Source of the DNA: Halomonas sp. 'Soap Lake #6'
GTDB taxonomy: Bacteria > Pseudomonadota > Gammaproteobacteria > Pseudomonadales > Halomonadaceae
Direction of reading: 5' to 3'
Length of the DNA: 64,000 nt
Assembly (NCBI RefSeq): GCF_003031405.1
Contig: NZ_CP020469.1
Span: forward strand, 4,526,001-4,590,000
The position numbers and the translations under genes were made by a program. The notes under the pieces were generated by a model that searched no databases, had not been told where the DNA came from, and saw nothing but the letters and a program-made list of their open reading frames with translations. This document shows positions 55,724 to 64,000 of the stretch, piece after piece. Numbering within the stretch: the stretch's first letter is position 1; the number at the start of each line of letters is the position of its first letter.

Positions 55724-57073
55724 TCAACCCTGGCGGCGATGTTGTAGCCGCCCCCCTGCCCAGGTTTCGAAGATGGCACGGTCGTCGCCTAGCATCATCA
55801 GGGTGAATAGCTCCTCTGCCAAGCTCTCACATCTGGCCATGCGCCTTGCCATCAGCGGTGAGGCTGATAGGTCGATGACAACGAAATCGGCATCCATGCC
55901 AGGCGCGAAGCGGCCTATACGGTCATCTAGCGACAGCGAGATGGCATTGCCTCTGGTTAGGGCATGGAAGCCTGACCAGGCCGTCAATGGTTGACCGAGT
56001 AGTTGCCCTACCTGATAACCCGCCTTGAGGGTGGCTAGGCCGGAAAGGTCAGTGCCCGCACCAATATCGCTGGCCAGGGTCAGGTTTAGCCCTATGTCCT
56101 GCGCTGCGCGGCGGTCAAACAGTCCGCTGCCGAGGAACAGATTGGAACTCGGGCAGAAGGCAATATTGGCACTGCGGTCGGCTAGTCGCTTGCGCATTCC
56201 GTCGTCCAGGTGGATGCCGTGGGCGAAGGTGCTGCGTGGGCCCACCAGTCCGGACTGCTCGTAAACCTCAAGGTAGTCACGACTTTCCGGAAACAGCTCG
56301 GCTACCCAGTCCAACTCGCCTAGGTTTTCCGATAAGTGGGTCTGCAGCCATAGACTCTCATCGTTGCGTAGCAGACCGCCGGCAGCATCCAACTGGGCGC
56401 GAGTGGAAGTGGGGGCAAAGCGTGGCGTAACACTGTAGCCGAGGCGGTCGGTGCCGTGCCAGTCACTGATCAAACGCTCAGTATCGCGGATACCACCGAG
56501 GGTCTTGTCGGTAAGCGCCTCTGGTGCGTGGCGATCCATCAGTACCTTGCCTGCGAGCATGCATAGGCCGCGGCGCTGGGCAGCACTGAAGAAGGCATCT
56601 ACCGAGTTGGGGTGGCTTGAGCAGAACACTTGGGCTGAGGTAGTTCCTACGCGCATCAGCTCTTTGAGGAAAGCTTCGGCCATGTTGTCGGCATGCGCGC
56701 GCTGGGCGAAGCGACACTCCTCGGGAAAGGTGTAATCATTCAGCCAGTCCAGCAATTGGCGGCCATAGGAGGCCATGATGTCGAGCTGGACGTAGTGGAC
56801 ATGGCTGTCAATGAAGCCCGGCATAATCAGTTTGTCACGCTGGTCGATGACGCTGACATCCGCAGGCAGTTGCGGGGCCAGGTCGCGGTAGTCGCCAATG
56901 CCCTGGATGCGGCCGTCAGCCCACCACAGGGCGCCATCTTGATGGTAGACAACGCTGCCATCTCGTGGAGTGTCGCCATCGCCTGGGTCGGCATCGAAAC
57001 TCAAGATGCGTGCACGTATCAACCAGGCATGCCCCTGCTCTTGCGTCGGGTATTGTCCTTGCTCTTCATTCAC
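55724..57073 (-). CDS. guaD: Guanine deaminase
   Basis: A 449-residue amidohydrolase with metal motifs PGFIDSHVHY, THLSEN (TAH-type), STFAHGIHL and LASDIGAGT. This is the pattern of guanine deaminase, which converts guanine to xanthine. It is the last gene of a minus-strand block with xanthine dehydrogenase and a purine permease. It begins 36 bases after xdhB. Higher GC at codon ends than flanking genes hints at horizontal acquisition. Confidence 0.92.
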   Translation of the reverse strand: MNEEQGQYPTQEQGHAWLIRARILSFDADPGDGDTPRDGSVVYHQDGALWWADGRIQGIGDYRDLAPQLPADVSVIDQRDKLIMPGFIDSHVHYVQLDIMASYGRQLLDWLNDYTFPEECRFAQRAHADNMAEAFLKELMRVGTTSAQVFCSSHPNSVDAFFSAAQRRGLCMLAGKVLMDRHAPEALTDKTLGGIRDTERLISDWHGTDRLGYSVTPRFAPTSTRAQLDAAGGLLRNDESLWLQTHLSENLGELDWVAELFPESRDYLEVYEQSGLVGPRSTFAHGIHLDDGMRKRLADRSANIAFCPSSNLFLGSGLFDRRAAQDIGLNLTLASDIGAGTDLSGLATLKAGYQVGQLLGQPLTAWSGFHALTRGNAISLSLDDRIGRFAPGMDADFVVIDLSASPLMARRMARCESLAEELFTLMMLGDDRAIFETWAGGRLQHRRQG

Positions 57074-57109
57074 GGTGTGGCTCCTGAAGATAATGTTAGA
57101 GAAGGGGGC

Positions 57110-59536
57110 TTAGTGGTCACTACTTTGTCCTCCGGCGACGGCATGGCGCAGATTAATGCGTGCCGCTTCGGCTGCGGCCATGACTCGCTCAGGAGTAGCC
57201 GGAGTGTCCAGACGCACCGCCTGGGTGTATCCGCTTAGGCTGGCCAGAGCGTCACGTAGTGCCGCCCATACCGATATGCCGAGCATAAAGGGAGGTTCTC
57301 CTACCGCCTTGGAACGATAAATGCTGGCCATGGAATTGGGGTGCCCTTCCATTAGGCCGACGTTGAAGGTTGCAGGGAGGTCGCCGTAGGTCGGGATTTT
57401 GTAGGTTGCCGGGCCGCTTGAGATCAGTTGGCCGCGTTCATTCCATTTCAGTTCCTCGCTGGTTAACCAGCCCATCCCCTGAATGAAGCCTCCTTCGACT
57501 TGGCCGATATCGATAGCAGGGTTAAGGGAGTCGCCTACGTCATGAAGAATGTCGACGCGATCCACCTGGTATTCACCACTCAGAGTGTCCACCGAGACTT
57601 CGGCCACGGCTGCGCCGAAAGCGTAGTAATAGAAAGGCCGGCCGCTGCCGTTGGCGCGGTCGTAATGGATCAATGGCGTGGCGTAGAAGCCTTTTTCCGA
57701 CAGCGAGACGCGCGATAGATAGGCAGCCTGGACCAGCTCTCCCCAGGCAATGTGGTGTTCACTTTCTCCAAGGCCTGTGACCAGGCAGCCATTTTCCATA
57801 CGCATGGCTTCGCGATCGAGGTGATAGTGCTCGGCGGCAAAGTCATAGAGCCGTGTCTTGAGTTTGAGCGCTGCATCACGGGCTGCTTGACCATTAAGGT
57901 CGGTACCGCTGGAGGCTGCGGTAGGCGAGGTGTTGGGCACCTTGTCGGTGCGTGTGGCAGTGATGCGAACCTTCTCCAGGTCCAGCCCAAGCTCCCGCGC
58001 TACCACCTGGCAGATCTTGGTATGCAGGCCCTGGCCCATCTCGGTGCCACCGTGGTTGATCATCACACTGCCGTCGGTATAAACATGAAGCAGCGCACCA
58101 GCTTGGTTGAGGTGCTGGGCGGTGAAGGAAATACCGAATTTCACCGGGGTCAGCGCCAGGCCCTTGCGAATCACAGGGTTCTGGACGTTGAACTCTCTGA
58201 TCGCCTTGCGTCGTTGCCAGTAGTCACTCGAGGTTTCGAGTTGCTCGACTAGTTCATGCAAGAGAGCGGTCTGATCCACCGTCTGGCCGTAGTGGGTGGT
58301 GTTGCGCCCGTCGCGGTAGAAATTGCGCTTGCGCACGGTCAGCGGATCCTCACCCATACGGCGTGCGATGTCTTCCATTGCCGCTTCGATCACCATCATG
58401 CCTTGGGGACCGCCGAAGCCGCGGAAGGCCGTGTTAGAGGCGGTATGGGTGCGGGCACGGTGCCCGGTGACGCGAACCTCGCCGAGGGAGTAAGCATTAT
58501 CCGAGTGAAACATGGCGCGATCGACGATGGCATCGGAAAGATCTGGAGAGTAACCACAATCGCCGATCACATTGATATCGCCACCCAGGATCACGCCATG
58601 GGCATCGACGCCGAGACGGTAGTGATTATGAAAGGGGTGGCGTTTTCCGGTCACGCGCATGTCATCGACCCGCGATAAACGTAAGCGGCAGCTGCGCCCG
58701 GTGCGTCTGGCGATCAAGGCGGCCAGGCAGGCCCAGGGGGAAGCCTGCGTCTCCTTGCCACCGAAGCCGCCACCCATGCGCCGTGTCTCGACAGTGACCG
58801 CATGCAAGGGGATACCGAGCACCTCGGCGACCAGCTTCTGCGTCTCACTGGGATGTTGGTTCGAGGTATGGACCACGACACCTTCGTCCTCGCTGGGGTG
58901 AACGACGCAAGCCTGCCCTTCCAGGTAGAAGTGTTCCTGGCCACCGACGAACTGCTCGCCGGTAACGATAATGGCAGCATCGCTGAGGGCTTTCTCCCAA
59001 TCCCCGCTGACTTGCTGGTGGGTGGGGCGTACTAGATCACCGGCCTCGACAGCGGCCACGGGGTTGAGGCTAGCAGGGCGTTCTTCGATCTCGACGATGG
59101 CCTTGTTGACTGCCTGACGGGCAGCGCGGTGGCTGTTAGCCGCCACGGCGAACAGTACTTGGCCGGCATAGAGCACTTCACCGTCGGCCATAATGGGATC
59201 GCCTGGAAACACCGGGCCGATATCGGTATGGCCTGGTACATCTGCCACGCTAATGACGTCGACCACGCCAGGGGCGGATCGTACAGCTTCCAGGTCCATA
59301 CGGGTGATGCGGCCATGGGCGACAGGCGAGAGGCCCACGGCTAGGTGCAGGGCGTCGGCCGGAAGGGCCAGGTCATCGATATAATCCGCCCGCCCGGTGA
59401 CGTGCTTGATCGCACTCTCGTGGTGGGCCGAAGCACCTGAGAAAGAGCTACTGGAGAAAGAGCTAGCGGAGTTTTTTTCAGGCTGAGATTTTTTCTGTTC
59501 GGGCTGAAGCTCCGACAGATCAGTGAGCGTACGCAT
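57110..59536 (-). CDS. xdhB: Xanthine dehydrogenase, molybdenum-binding subunit
   Basis: An 808-residue large subunit of xanthine dehydrogenase. Cofactor and substrate segments include RRMGGGFGGKETQ, TAFRGFGGPQGM and, near the end, SKAVGEPPFMLG with the catalytic glutamate. The N-terminus has a serine-rich stretch (SASSFSSSSFSGAS) from imperfect repeats. Its start overlaps the xdhA stop by 17 bases. It pairs with XdhA to oxidise hypoxanthine and xanthine to urate. The maturation factor XdhC is not encoded here. Confidence 0.95.
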   Translation of the reverse strand: MRTLTDLSELQPEQKKSQPEKNSASSFSSSSFSGASAHHESAIKHVTGRADYIDDLALPADALHLAVGLSPVAHGRITRMDLEAVRSAPGVVDVISVADVPGHTDIGPVFPGDPIMADGEVLYAGQVLFAVAANSHRAARQAVNKAIVEIEERPASLNPVAAVEAGDLVRPTHQQVSGDWEKALSDAAIIVTGEQFVGGQEHFYLEGQACVVHPSEDEGVVVHTSNQHPSETQKLVAEVLGIPLHAVTVETRRMGGGFGGKETQASPWACLAALIARRTGRSCRLRLSRVDDMRVTGKRHPFHNHYRLGVDAHGVILGGDINVIGDCGYSPDLSDAIVDRAMFHSDNAYSLGEVRVTGHRARTHTASNTAFRGFGGPQGMMVIEAAMEDIARRMGEDPLTVRKRNFYRDGRNTTHYGQTVDQTALLHELVEQLETSSDYWQRRKAIREFNVQNPVIRKGLALTPVKFGISFTAQHLNQAGALLHVYTDGSVMINHGGTEMGQGLHTKICQVVARELGLDLEKVRITATRTDKVPNTSPTAASSGTDLNGQAARDAALKLKTRLYDFAAEHYHLDREAMRMENGCLVTGLGESEHHIAWGELVQAAYLSRVSLSEKGFYATPLIHYDRANGSGRPFYYYAFGAAVAEVSVDTLSGEYQVDRVDILHDVGDSLNPAIDIGQVEGGFIQGMGWLTSEELKWNERGQLISSGPATYKIPTYGDLPATFNVGLMEGHPNSMASIYRSKAVGEPPFMLGISVWAALRDALASLSGYTQAVRLDTPATPERVMAAAEAARINLRHAVAGGQSSDH

Positions 59537-61013
59537 GTAGCATCACCTCCTGAGTTTGTGTCTTGGCTTGGGTAGACGGTTCGATGATCAGGCGTAGGCG
59601 TTCAAGCAGCGCACTGGCGGACCGCAAGCGGTAATCGGCACTGCCACGCACATCACTCATTGGCGAAAAGTCACTGGCCAGGGCCTTGCGTGCCGCCTCG
59701 AAGGCTGTACGTGACGGTGGAGATCCTTCGAGTGCGGCCTCGGCGGCTCGGGCTCGGGCCGGTATGCCGGCCATGCCGCCGAATGCCAGGCGTACATCGC
59801 GCAGGAAGCCATCCTCCAGATGCCAGGCAAAAGCACCAAGTACCGCGGAAATATCATCTTCGCGGCGCTTCGAGAGTTTCCATACCTTCAGTGGGCGGCC
59901 CGCCTGGGGTTCGGGAATAAAGATCGCGCTTAAGACTTCATCCGCACCGAGATCAGTCTTCTTGTAATCAAGGAAGAAGTCGATGGCGGCAATCTCGCGG
60001 GTTCCTTTAGGGCCTGCAAGGTGTAGCTGGGCATCGAGGGCCAGCAGTACCGGTGGTGTGTCGCCGATGGGTGATGCATTGGCCACATTGCCTCCCAGGG
60101 TGCCGCGATTGCGTACCTGGGCCGAGCCGAGGCGGTGAAGCAAGTGGGCGAAGGTTGGGTATTCGCGCTTGAGCAGAGGCTCCAGGCGGGCATAGGTGAC
60201 GGCGGCGCCGATCCACCAGCCGGGGCGCCCGCCAGCATCCAGGCCTTGTTCGATACGCTGGAGCTCATCTACTCGCGTGGTATCAATAACCCGTGGAAAG
60301 TCTGTCAGGTGCTGAGTGGCCTCAAGCCACAGGTCAGTGCCGCCAGCGACCAAACGTGCCTCCGGATGGGCTGCACGCAGGCGGACCAGTTCGCCTAGTC
60401 GGCGGGGCTGGTGGAAATGGCTGGCATCTACAGCCAGTTGATTGGCCGGGTGCTGGTTATCCGGTGCGTCATCCCACGTTTTATCCAGCCACGCTGGACG
60501 GTGGCCATCAATCTTGTTCATGGCCAGTGCGGCATCGCGGATGGGGCGATAGCCAGTACAGCGGCACAGGTTACCGCCAAGGGCGGCTTCCAGACGTTCG
60601 GAGCTAAATGCAGTAGCGAGCGGAGCGGGGTGCCGATGCTGCTCTTCGTGCAGCGTGAACAGTGACATCACGATGCCTGGTGTGCAGAAACCACACTGAC
60701 TGCCGTGGCATTCAACCATGGCAGTCTGGGCAGGATGCAGGCGCTCCTGGCCATCCGCCAAGCCCTCTACGGTTACTAGGTGGCAGCCTTGAAGCTGATG
60801 AGCCGGCATGATGCATGCGTTGGCGCTGTGGTAGTGCAGCTCACCATTAGCATCAGGGGCGCCGATGGCCACAGTGCAGGCACCGCAGTCACCTGAGGCA
60901 CAGCCTTCCTTGGTGCCGGTCAGGTGAAGTTGTTCGCGCAACAGCTCCAAGACGCTGAGGTGGGCATCCGCGGCGACGCGCTGCGGTTGACCATTGAGGT
61001 AAAAGTTAATCAT
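59520..61013 (-). CDS. xdhA: Xanthine dehydrogenase, Fe-S/FAD small subunit
   Basis: A 497-residue subunit. The plant-type 2Fe-2S site is at EGCASGDCGACTV (C38, C43, C46) and the second cluster has HGSQCGFCTPG and GGNLCRCTGYRPI. The FAD domain follows (ARLVAGGTDLWLEAT, RNRGTLGGNVANASPIGD). Electrons move from the Mo site in XdhB through these clusters to NAD+. The azgA gene lies upstream with an intervening 18-bp repeat array. Confidence 0.95.
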   Translation of the reverse strand: MINFYLNGQPQRVAADAHLSVLELLREQLHLTGTKEGCASGDCGACTVAIGAPDANGELHYHSANACIMPAHQLQGCHLVTVEGLADGQERLHPAQTAMVECHGSQCGFCTPGIVMSLFTLHEEQHRHPAPLATAFSSERLEAALGGNLCRCTGYRPIRDAALAMNKIDGHRPAWLDKTWDDAPDNQHPANQLAVDASHFHQPRRLGELVRLRAAHPEARLVAGGTDLWLEATQHLTDFPRVIDTTRVDELQRIEQGLDAGGRPGWWIGAAVTYARLEPLLKREYPTFAHLLHRLGSAQVRNRGTLGGNVANASPIGDTPPVLLALDAQLHLAGPKGTREIAAIDFFLDYKKTDLGADEVLSAIFIPEPQAGRPLKVWKLSKRREDDISAVLGAFAWHLEDGFLRDVRLAFGGMAGIPARARAAEAALEGSPPSRTAFEAARKALASDFSPMSDVRGSADYRLRSASALLERLRLIIEPSTQAKTQTQEVMLHAYAH

Positions 61014-61134
61014 AGTTCTACCCGTTATGTTGTTATTGGATATTTAGTTATTAACCAACCATTCAAGCCATTCAGGACAAGCCATTCAGGAATAGTTAGG
61101 GTGAGGAGTGTCCGTAGTCGGGGAGCCAACTACT

Positions 61135-61188
61135 TATGCCGTCAGCAACAACTAGGCCGTCAGCAACAACTAGGCCGTCAGCAACATG
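61135..61188. repeat. Three 18-bp repeats spanning the azgA stop codon
   Basis: Units TAGGCCGTCAGCAACAAC start at 61135, 61153 and 61171; on the minus strand they encode the LLTA-stop end of azgA three times in a row. Other short repeats (CCATTCAGGACAAG type) lie at about 61058-61095. Confidence 0.85.
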
Positions 61189-62525
61189 ACCACCGCTAAC
61201 AGGGCCGATACCCACATAGCAGGCTTAATCTCGTTCAACTTGCCGGTGGCGAGCCGGATTAGCACAAAACTGATAAAACCAAAGGCGATACCAAGGGTGA
61301 TGGAGTAAGTCAGTGGCATTAAGATGATGGCCAGAAATGCGGGGAAAGCCTCTTCAAGGCGGCTCCAGTCGATCTTTCCAATGGGGGCCATCATAAACAG
61401 TCCTACCAGTACCAGGGCTGGAGCAGTCGCGATGCTAGGTACCAAGGACAGCAGCGGCGAGAGGAATAAGAAGGGTAGGAATAGCACGCCAATAACTACT
61501 GCAGTGAGTCCAGTTCGGCCACCTTGGGCGACGCCGGCACCAGATTCGATAAAAGTCTGCGCAGCGCTGGTACCGAGAGGAGCTGCAATCATCGATGCAA
61601 AAGCATCTACAGTCATGGAGCGCTTAAGGTTGCGTGGATTGCCGTTGGCATCCTTGAGGTCAGCAGACTCGGACAGGGCCATGAAGCAGGACAGCGAGTC
61701 GAAGAAGTTAGTGAACAGCATCACAAAGATAAAAGGTAAGTAAGCTACCTTTAGGGCGCCTAGAATATCGACCTTCATCACTGCCGAGAAATCTGGCCAT
61801 GAGGCCAACCCTTGCCAAGCCACCAATACTTCGTCACTCCACAGCCGGCCCATAGGAGCCGCCAGCAGGGTGGTTAGGGCGATACCCAGGATCAGAGCTC
61901 CATTGAAGCCGCGAATTACCAATATCGCTGTGACCATCAGGCCAATGAAAAAAGTGACGAGACTTGCATTCAGGTCGCCAAGGCTAATAAGGGTCGCCGG
62001 GTTGGCAACGATGAACCCGGCATTCTTGAGCCCAATAAAGGTAATGAACAGGCCAATACCGCAGGTGATGGCGTAGCGCAATGAGGCGGGAATGGCCTCG
62101 ATGATAGCTTCACGCACGTTGAACATTGCCAGTACCGCGAACAATACCCCCGACCAGAACACACAGCCCAGAGCAACTTCCCACGATAACCCCGCGCCAA
62201 GCACCAGGGTGTAAGTGAAAAGCGCGTTCATGCCCATGCCTGGTGCGACCAAAATTGGGTTGCGGGCATACAGGCCCATAGCCAGGCTACTAAAAAAACT
62301 GATGACTACTGTGGCGGAGAGGGCTGCAGAAAAGGGAATGCCAGCATCGGATAGGACTGCTGGGTTGACCACGATGATATACATTCCGGCCAGAAAAGTA
62401 GCAATACCTGCAAGCACTTCGGTCTTCACCGAGGAGCCGCGGCGGCTGACATTGAAGTAGTTATCCAAGGCAGTCGTTGCCGGGACGGGGGAGGAGCCGG
62501 AATACGGCGTAGGGCTTTGTGGCAT
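61170..62525 (-). CDS. Purine permease, AzgA-type (NCS2 family)
   Basis: A 451-residue transporter with about 12-14 helices. Conserved parts include VLAGIATFLAGMYIIVVNPA, ILVAPGMGMNALFTYTLVLG and LFTNFFDSLSCFMALSE. The pattern fits the AzgA (adenine/guanine/hypoxanthine) group of NCS2 permeases. ATG 62525 was chosen because it gives the family N-terminus and has AGAGAA upstream. It probably brings in guanine or hypoxanthine for GuaD and Xdh. A palindromic GTATAC element lies in its upstream region. Confidence 0.9.
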   Translation of the reverse strand: MPQSPTPYSGSSPVPATTALDNYFNVSRRGSSVKTEVLAGIATFLAGMYIIVVNPAVLSDAGIPFSAALSATVVISFFSSLAMGLYARNPILVAPGMGMNALFTYTLVLGAGLSWEVALGCVFWSGVLFAVLAMFNVREAIIEAIPASLRYAITCGIGLFITFIGLKNAGFIVANPATLISLGDLNASLVTFFIGLMVTAILVIRGFNGALILGIALTTLLAAPMGRLWSDEVLVAWQGLASWPDFSAVMKVDILGALKVAYLPFIFVMLFTNFFDSLSCFMALSESADLKDANGNPRNLKRSMTVDAFASMIAAPLGTSAAQTFIESGAGVAQGGRTGLTAVVIGVLFLPFLFLSPLLSLVPSIATAPALVLVGLFMMAPIGKIDWSRLEEAFPAFLAIILMPLTYSITLGIAFGFISFVLIRLATGKLNEIKPAMWVSALLAVVMLLTA

Positions 62526-62642
62526 GACGATATTCTCTTTGTAGTTATTGAGTGAGCTATCGAACAAAACGGGTTTGACCATTTGGTCAATAGCTGCAAG
62601 CGTAGACAAAAATCGCCCTATAAGGCAACTAAATATATTAAT

Positions 62643-62655
62643 TTTGTATACTAAA
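62643..62655. promoter_or_regulatory. Candidate GntR-type operator upstream of azgA
   Basis: TTTGTATACTAAA, with a central GTATAC palindrome, lies about 118 bases before the azgA start, like FadR/GntR-type sites. No regulator gene is in the window. Confidence 0.4.
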
Positions 62656-63129
62656 TTTATGTCGTTCGGCGGAGCTTTCCGCACTGGTCAATGGTCAGGA
62701 GAGTGGAGGGCATCGTTTGTTCGCGACCTAACAATCTATTTGCCCAAGCAAGTAGTGAGCGGTCGAAGAGGGTAGGGAACTGTAGCCAGTCTTAAAACGT
62801 CAACTGCAGGTGAAAGCGTTACTTCTAGCGTGATCTGTGGTTTTAGGCCTAGCCTAATGTCAATAAATCCTGTAACATTCCAAAAATTTTGGCCCAGTGG
62901 CTGCAGAAAAGCAGCAAAATATCTGTATTGAGCGAGCGAATAACTTGTAGAGAAGATGCTGTCGAGATGCTCTTCAGAAAAGAGGATGTTCTTCAGGCAA
63001 AACTCTGCGAAAGAGCTCTGTGGTAAAAGCTCTGCAGAAAAAGCACCGCGCTTGTTGCACTGGCCTTAGGTTAGAAAAATAGTCAGCTAAGCGCTGCGCC
63101 ATGGCCACTTACCATGGAAGAGAACAACA

Positions 63130-63239
63130 AGCGGGATGAAACCGATTTTTTATTATCGGCTTCGTCCCGCTTTTTTACGACCAGACGTTTGCACGCAAAC
63201 GCCGACAAACCGGATCGCCGAGCCTGCGCCCACAGGCTC
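63130..63239 (+). promoter_or_regulatory. carA leader with three hairpins, the first terminator-like
   Basis: AGCGGGATGAAACCGAT (63130-63146) pairs with 63155-63171 with one mismatch and one G-U pair, and is followed by TTTTTT. Next come CGTTTGC/GCAAACG (63186-63201) and GAGCCTG/CAGGCTC (63220-63239). This could be an attenuator or simply a terminator with a structured leader. Confidence 0.55.
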
Positions 63240-63262
63240 CCACCAGCATGGGAGAACTTGTC

Positions 63263-64000
63263 TTGAATAACCCCGCATTGAGCAAACCCGCGATATTGGC
63301 CCTGGAAGATGGCAGTGTATTTCACGGTACAGCCATTGGCGCGGAGGGCGTCACAAGCGGTGAGGTGGTGTTCAATACAGCCATGACCGGCTACCAGGAA
63401 ATCCTCACTGATCCCTCTTATACTCGCCAAATCGTTACGCTTACCTACCCCCATATCGGCAACACTGGCATCAATTCAGAAGATGTAGAGTCCGCATCGA
63501 TTGCTGCGGCGGGCTTGGTGATTCGTGATCTACCGCTGATGGCCAGCAGTTTTCGATCCGAACAAACGCTTTCTGACTATCTGAAAAGCCAAAATGTGCT
63601 GGGCATTGCGGATATCGATACCCGTCGCCTAACGCGCATTCTGCGCGATAAAGGTGCGCAAAATGGTGCGATCCTGGCGGGAGCAGATGCAGAAGGCGAT
63701 GATGCGGTAGAGCGGGCGCTGGCGGCGGCGAAGGCGTTTCCTGGGTTGAAGGGAATGGACCTGGCCAAAGAAGTGTCATGTAAAGAGGCTTACGAGTGGA
63801 CGGAAGGCGAATGGACCTTGGGCGAAGGTTATGCCGATGCTGCCGGCCCTGATGGAAAGGCCGAGCGGCCCTACCATGTGGTGGCGTTTGATTACGGGGT
63901 TAAGTTCAACATTCTGCGCATGCTGGCTGCTCGTGGTTGCCGTCTAACGGTAGTGCCAGCACAAACGCCTGCAGCTGAGGTGTTGGCGATGAACCCGGAT
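63263..64000 (+). CDS. carA: Carbamoyl-phosphate synthase small subunit, 3' end outside window
   Basis: A partial CarA (about 246 residues visible). [20 protein letters not shown] is followed by [27 protein letters not shown] and then [18 protein letters not shown]; near the end [21 protein letters not shown] is seen. CarA supplies ammonia from glutamine for pyrimidine and arginine synthesis. The start is ambiguous: TTG 63263 is preceded by GGGAGA at a good distance, whereas ATG 63248 has only a weak signal. I chose TTG. Hairpins in the leader suggest regulation. Confidence 0.88.
   Translation, partial: MNNPALSKPAILALEDGSVFHGTAIGAEGVTSGEVVFNTAMTGYQEILTDPSYTRQIVTLTYPHIGNTGINSEDVESASIAAAGLVIRDLPLMASSFRSEQTLSDYLKSQNVLGIADIDTRRLTRILRDKGAQNGAILAGADAEGDDAVERALAAAKAFPGLKGMDLAKEVSCKEAYEWTEGEWTLGEGYADAAGPDGKAERPYHVVAFDYGVKFNILRMLAARGCRLTVVPAQTPAAEVLAMNPD

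Larger units (their letters stand above)
62526..63247. other. 722-base spacer between the purine cluster and carA
   Basis: No convincing gene was found. The part near azgA is AT-rich and holds the GTATAC palindrome. CCAAAA-A-TTTTGG occurs at 62880-62892. Between about 62940 and 63045 there are loose repeats based on AGATGCTCTTCAGAAAA. A weak promoter (TTGCAC at 63055, 17 bases, AATAGT at 63078) could serve carA, and the hairpin leader starts at 63130. Confidence 0.5.

Noticed and set aside
62526..62700. Purine riboswitch upstream of azgA
   Set aside because: The conserved junction sequences of the guanine/adenine aptamer were not recognisable in the leader.
63083..63454. 123-codon minus-strand frame across the carA leader and start
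   Set aside because: It overlaps carA and its hairpins in antisense and has no family resemblance.

Overview
The window looks like a chromosomal segment of a halophilic gammaproteobacterium, most likely Halomonas or a close relative in the Halomonadaceae. This is inferred from protein style, from the Na+/H+ antiporter NhaD, and from familiar gammaproteobacterial gene orders: ispB / rplU-rpmA-obgE-proB, ssrA-smpB-ratA-rnfH-bamE / fur, and recN / grpE-dnaK-dnaJ ... dapB ... carA. No rRNA, transposase, integrase, phage gene or CRISPR array was seen.

Layout. 1-4.2 kb: an Fe-S DNA helicase (5' end outside the window), a TauE-type exporter and a secreted nuclease/phosphatase. 4.2-9 kb: tRNA-Pro(CGG), ispB, then rplU-rpmA-obgE-proB. 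9-13.6 kb: a DUF1853 protein coupled to an unlisted 29-residue membrane peptide, a ferric-reductase-like flavoprotein, glutamate dehydrogenase and a PepSY-like periplasmic protein. 13.7-18.2 kb: a phosphonate/phosphite-type ABC importer (phnD-C-E-E) plus a histidine phosphatase, behind four 11-bp-spaced Pho half-sites. 18.2-24.9 kb: small housekeeping genes, a GGDEF/EAL receptor with a degenerate GGDEF motif, and nhaD. 25.2-31 kb: a peptide-type ABC importer with a HAD phosphatase. 31.3-33.3 kb: a LysR regulator divergent from an SbtA-type bicarbonate transporter. 33.4-37.3 kb: two TPP riboswitches facing each other around a sodium-symporter gene and a flavin monooxygenase/SDR pair. 37.4-41.8 kb: ZinT with a Zur-like site, an LprI-like protein, and a LysR / quinone-reductase / Tat-exported carotenoid-oxygenase module next to tmRNA. 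42-53 kb: tmRNA, smpB, ratA, rnfH, bamE/fur, argO/argP, recN (SOS box) and grpE-dnaK-dnaJ (two sigma-32-type promoters). 53-64 kb: EamA transporter, a decayed iron-type ABC ATPase, DUF2218, dapB, a purine catabolic block (guaD, xdhB, xdhA, azgA) and the start of carA.

Two themes stand out. The strongest candidate for a little-described system is the TPP-riboswitch-flanked block (symporter, two-component-type flavin monooxygenase and SDR). It resembles a thiamin-related uptake and conversion route without any known thi biosynthesis gene. Second, many spacers and gene ends carry short imperfect tandem repeats with a different unit at each locus (7, 9, 12, 14, 15, 16, 18 or 19 bp). Some overlap stop codons, multiply a translation start signal, or add a C-terminal tail. 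All assignments come from reading the sequence; no database search was run.
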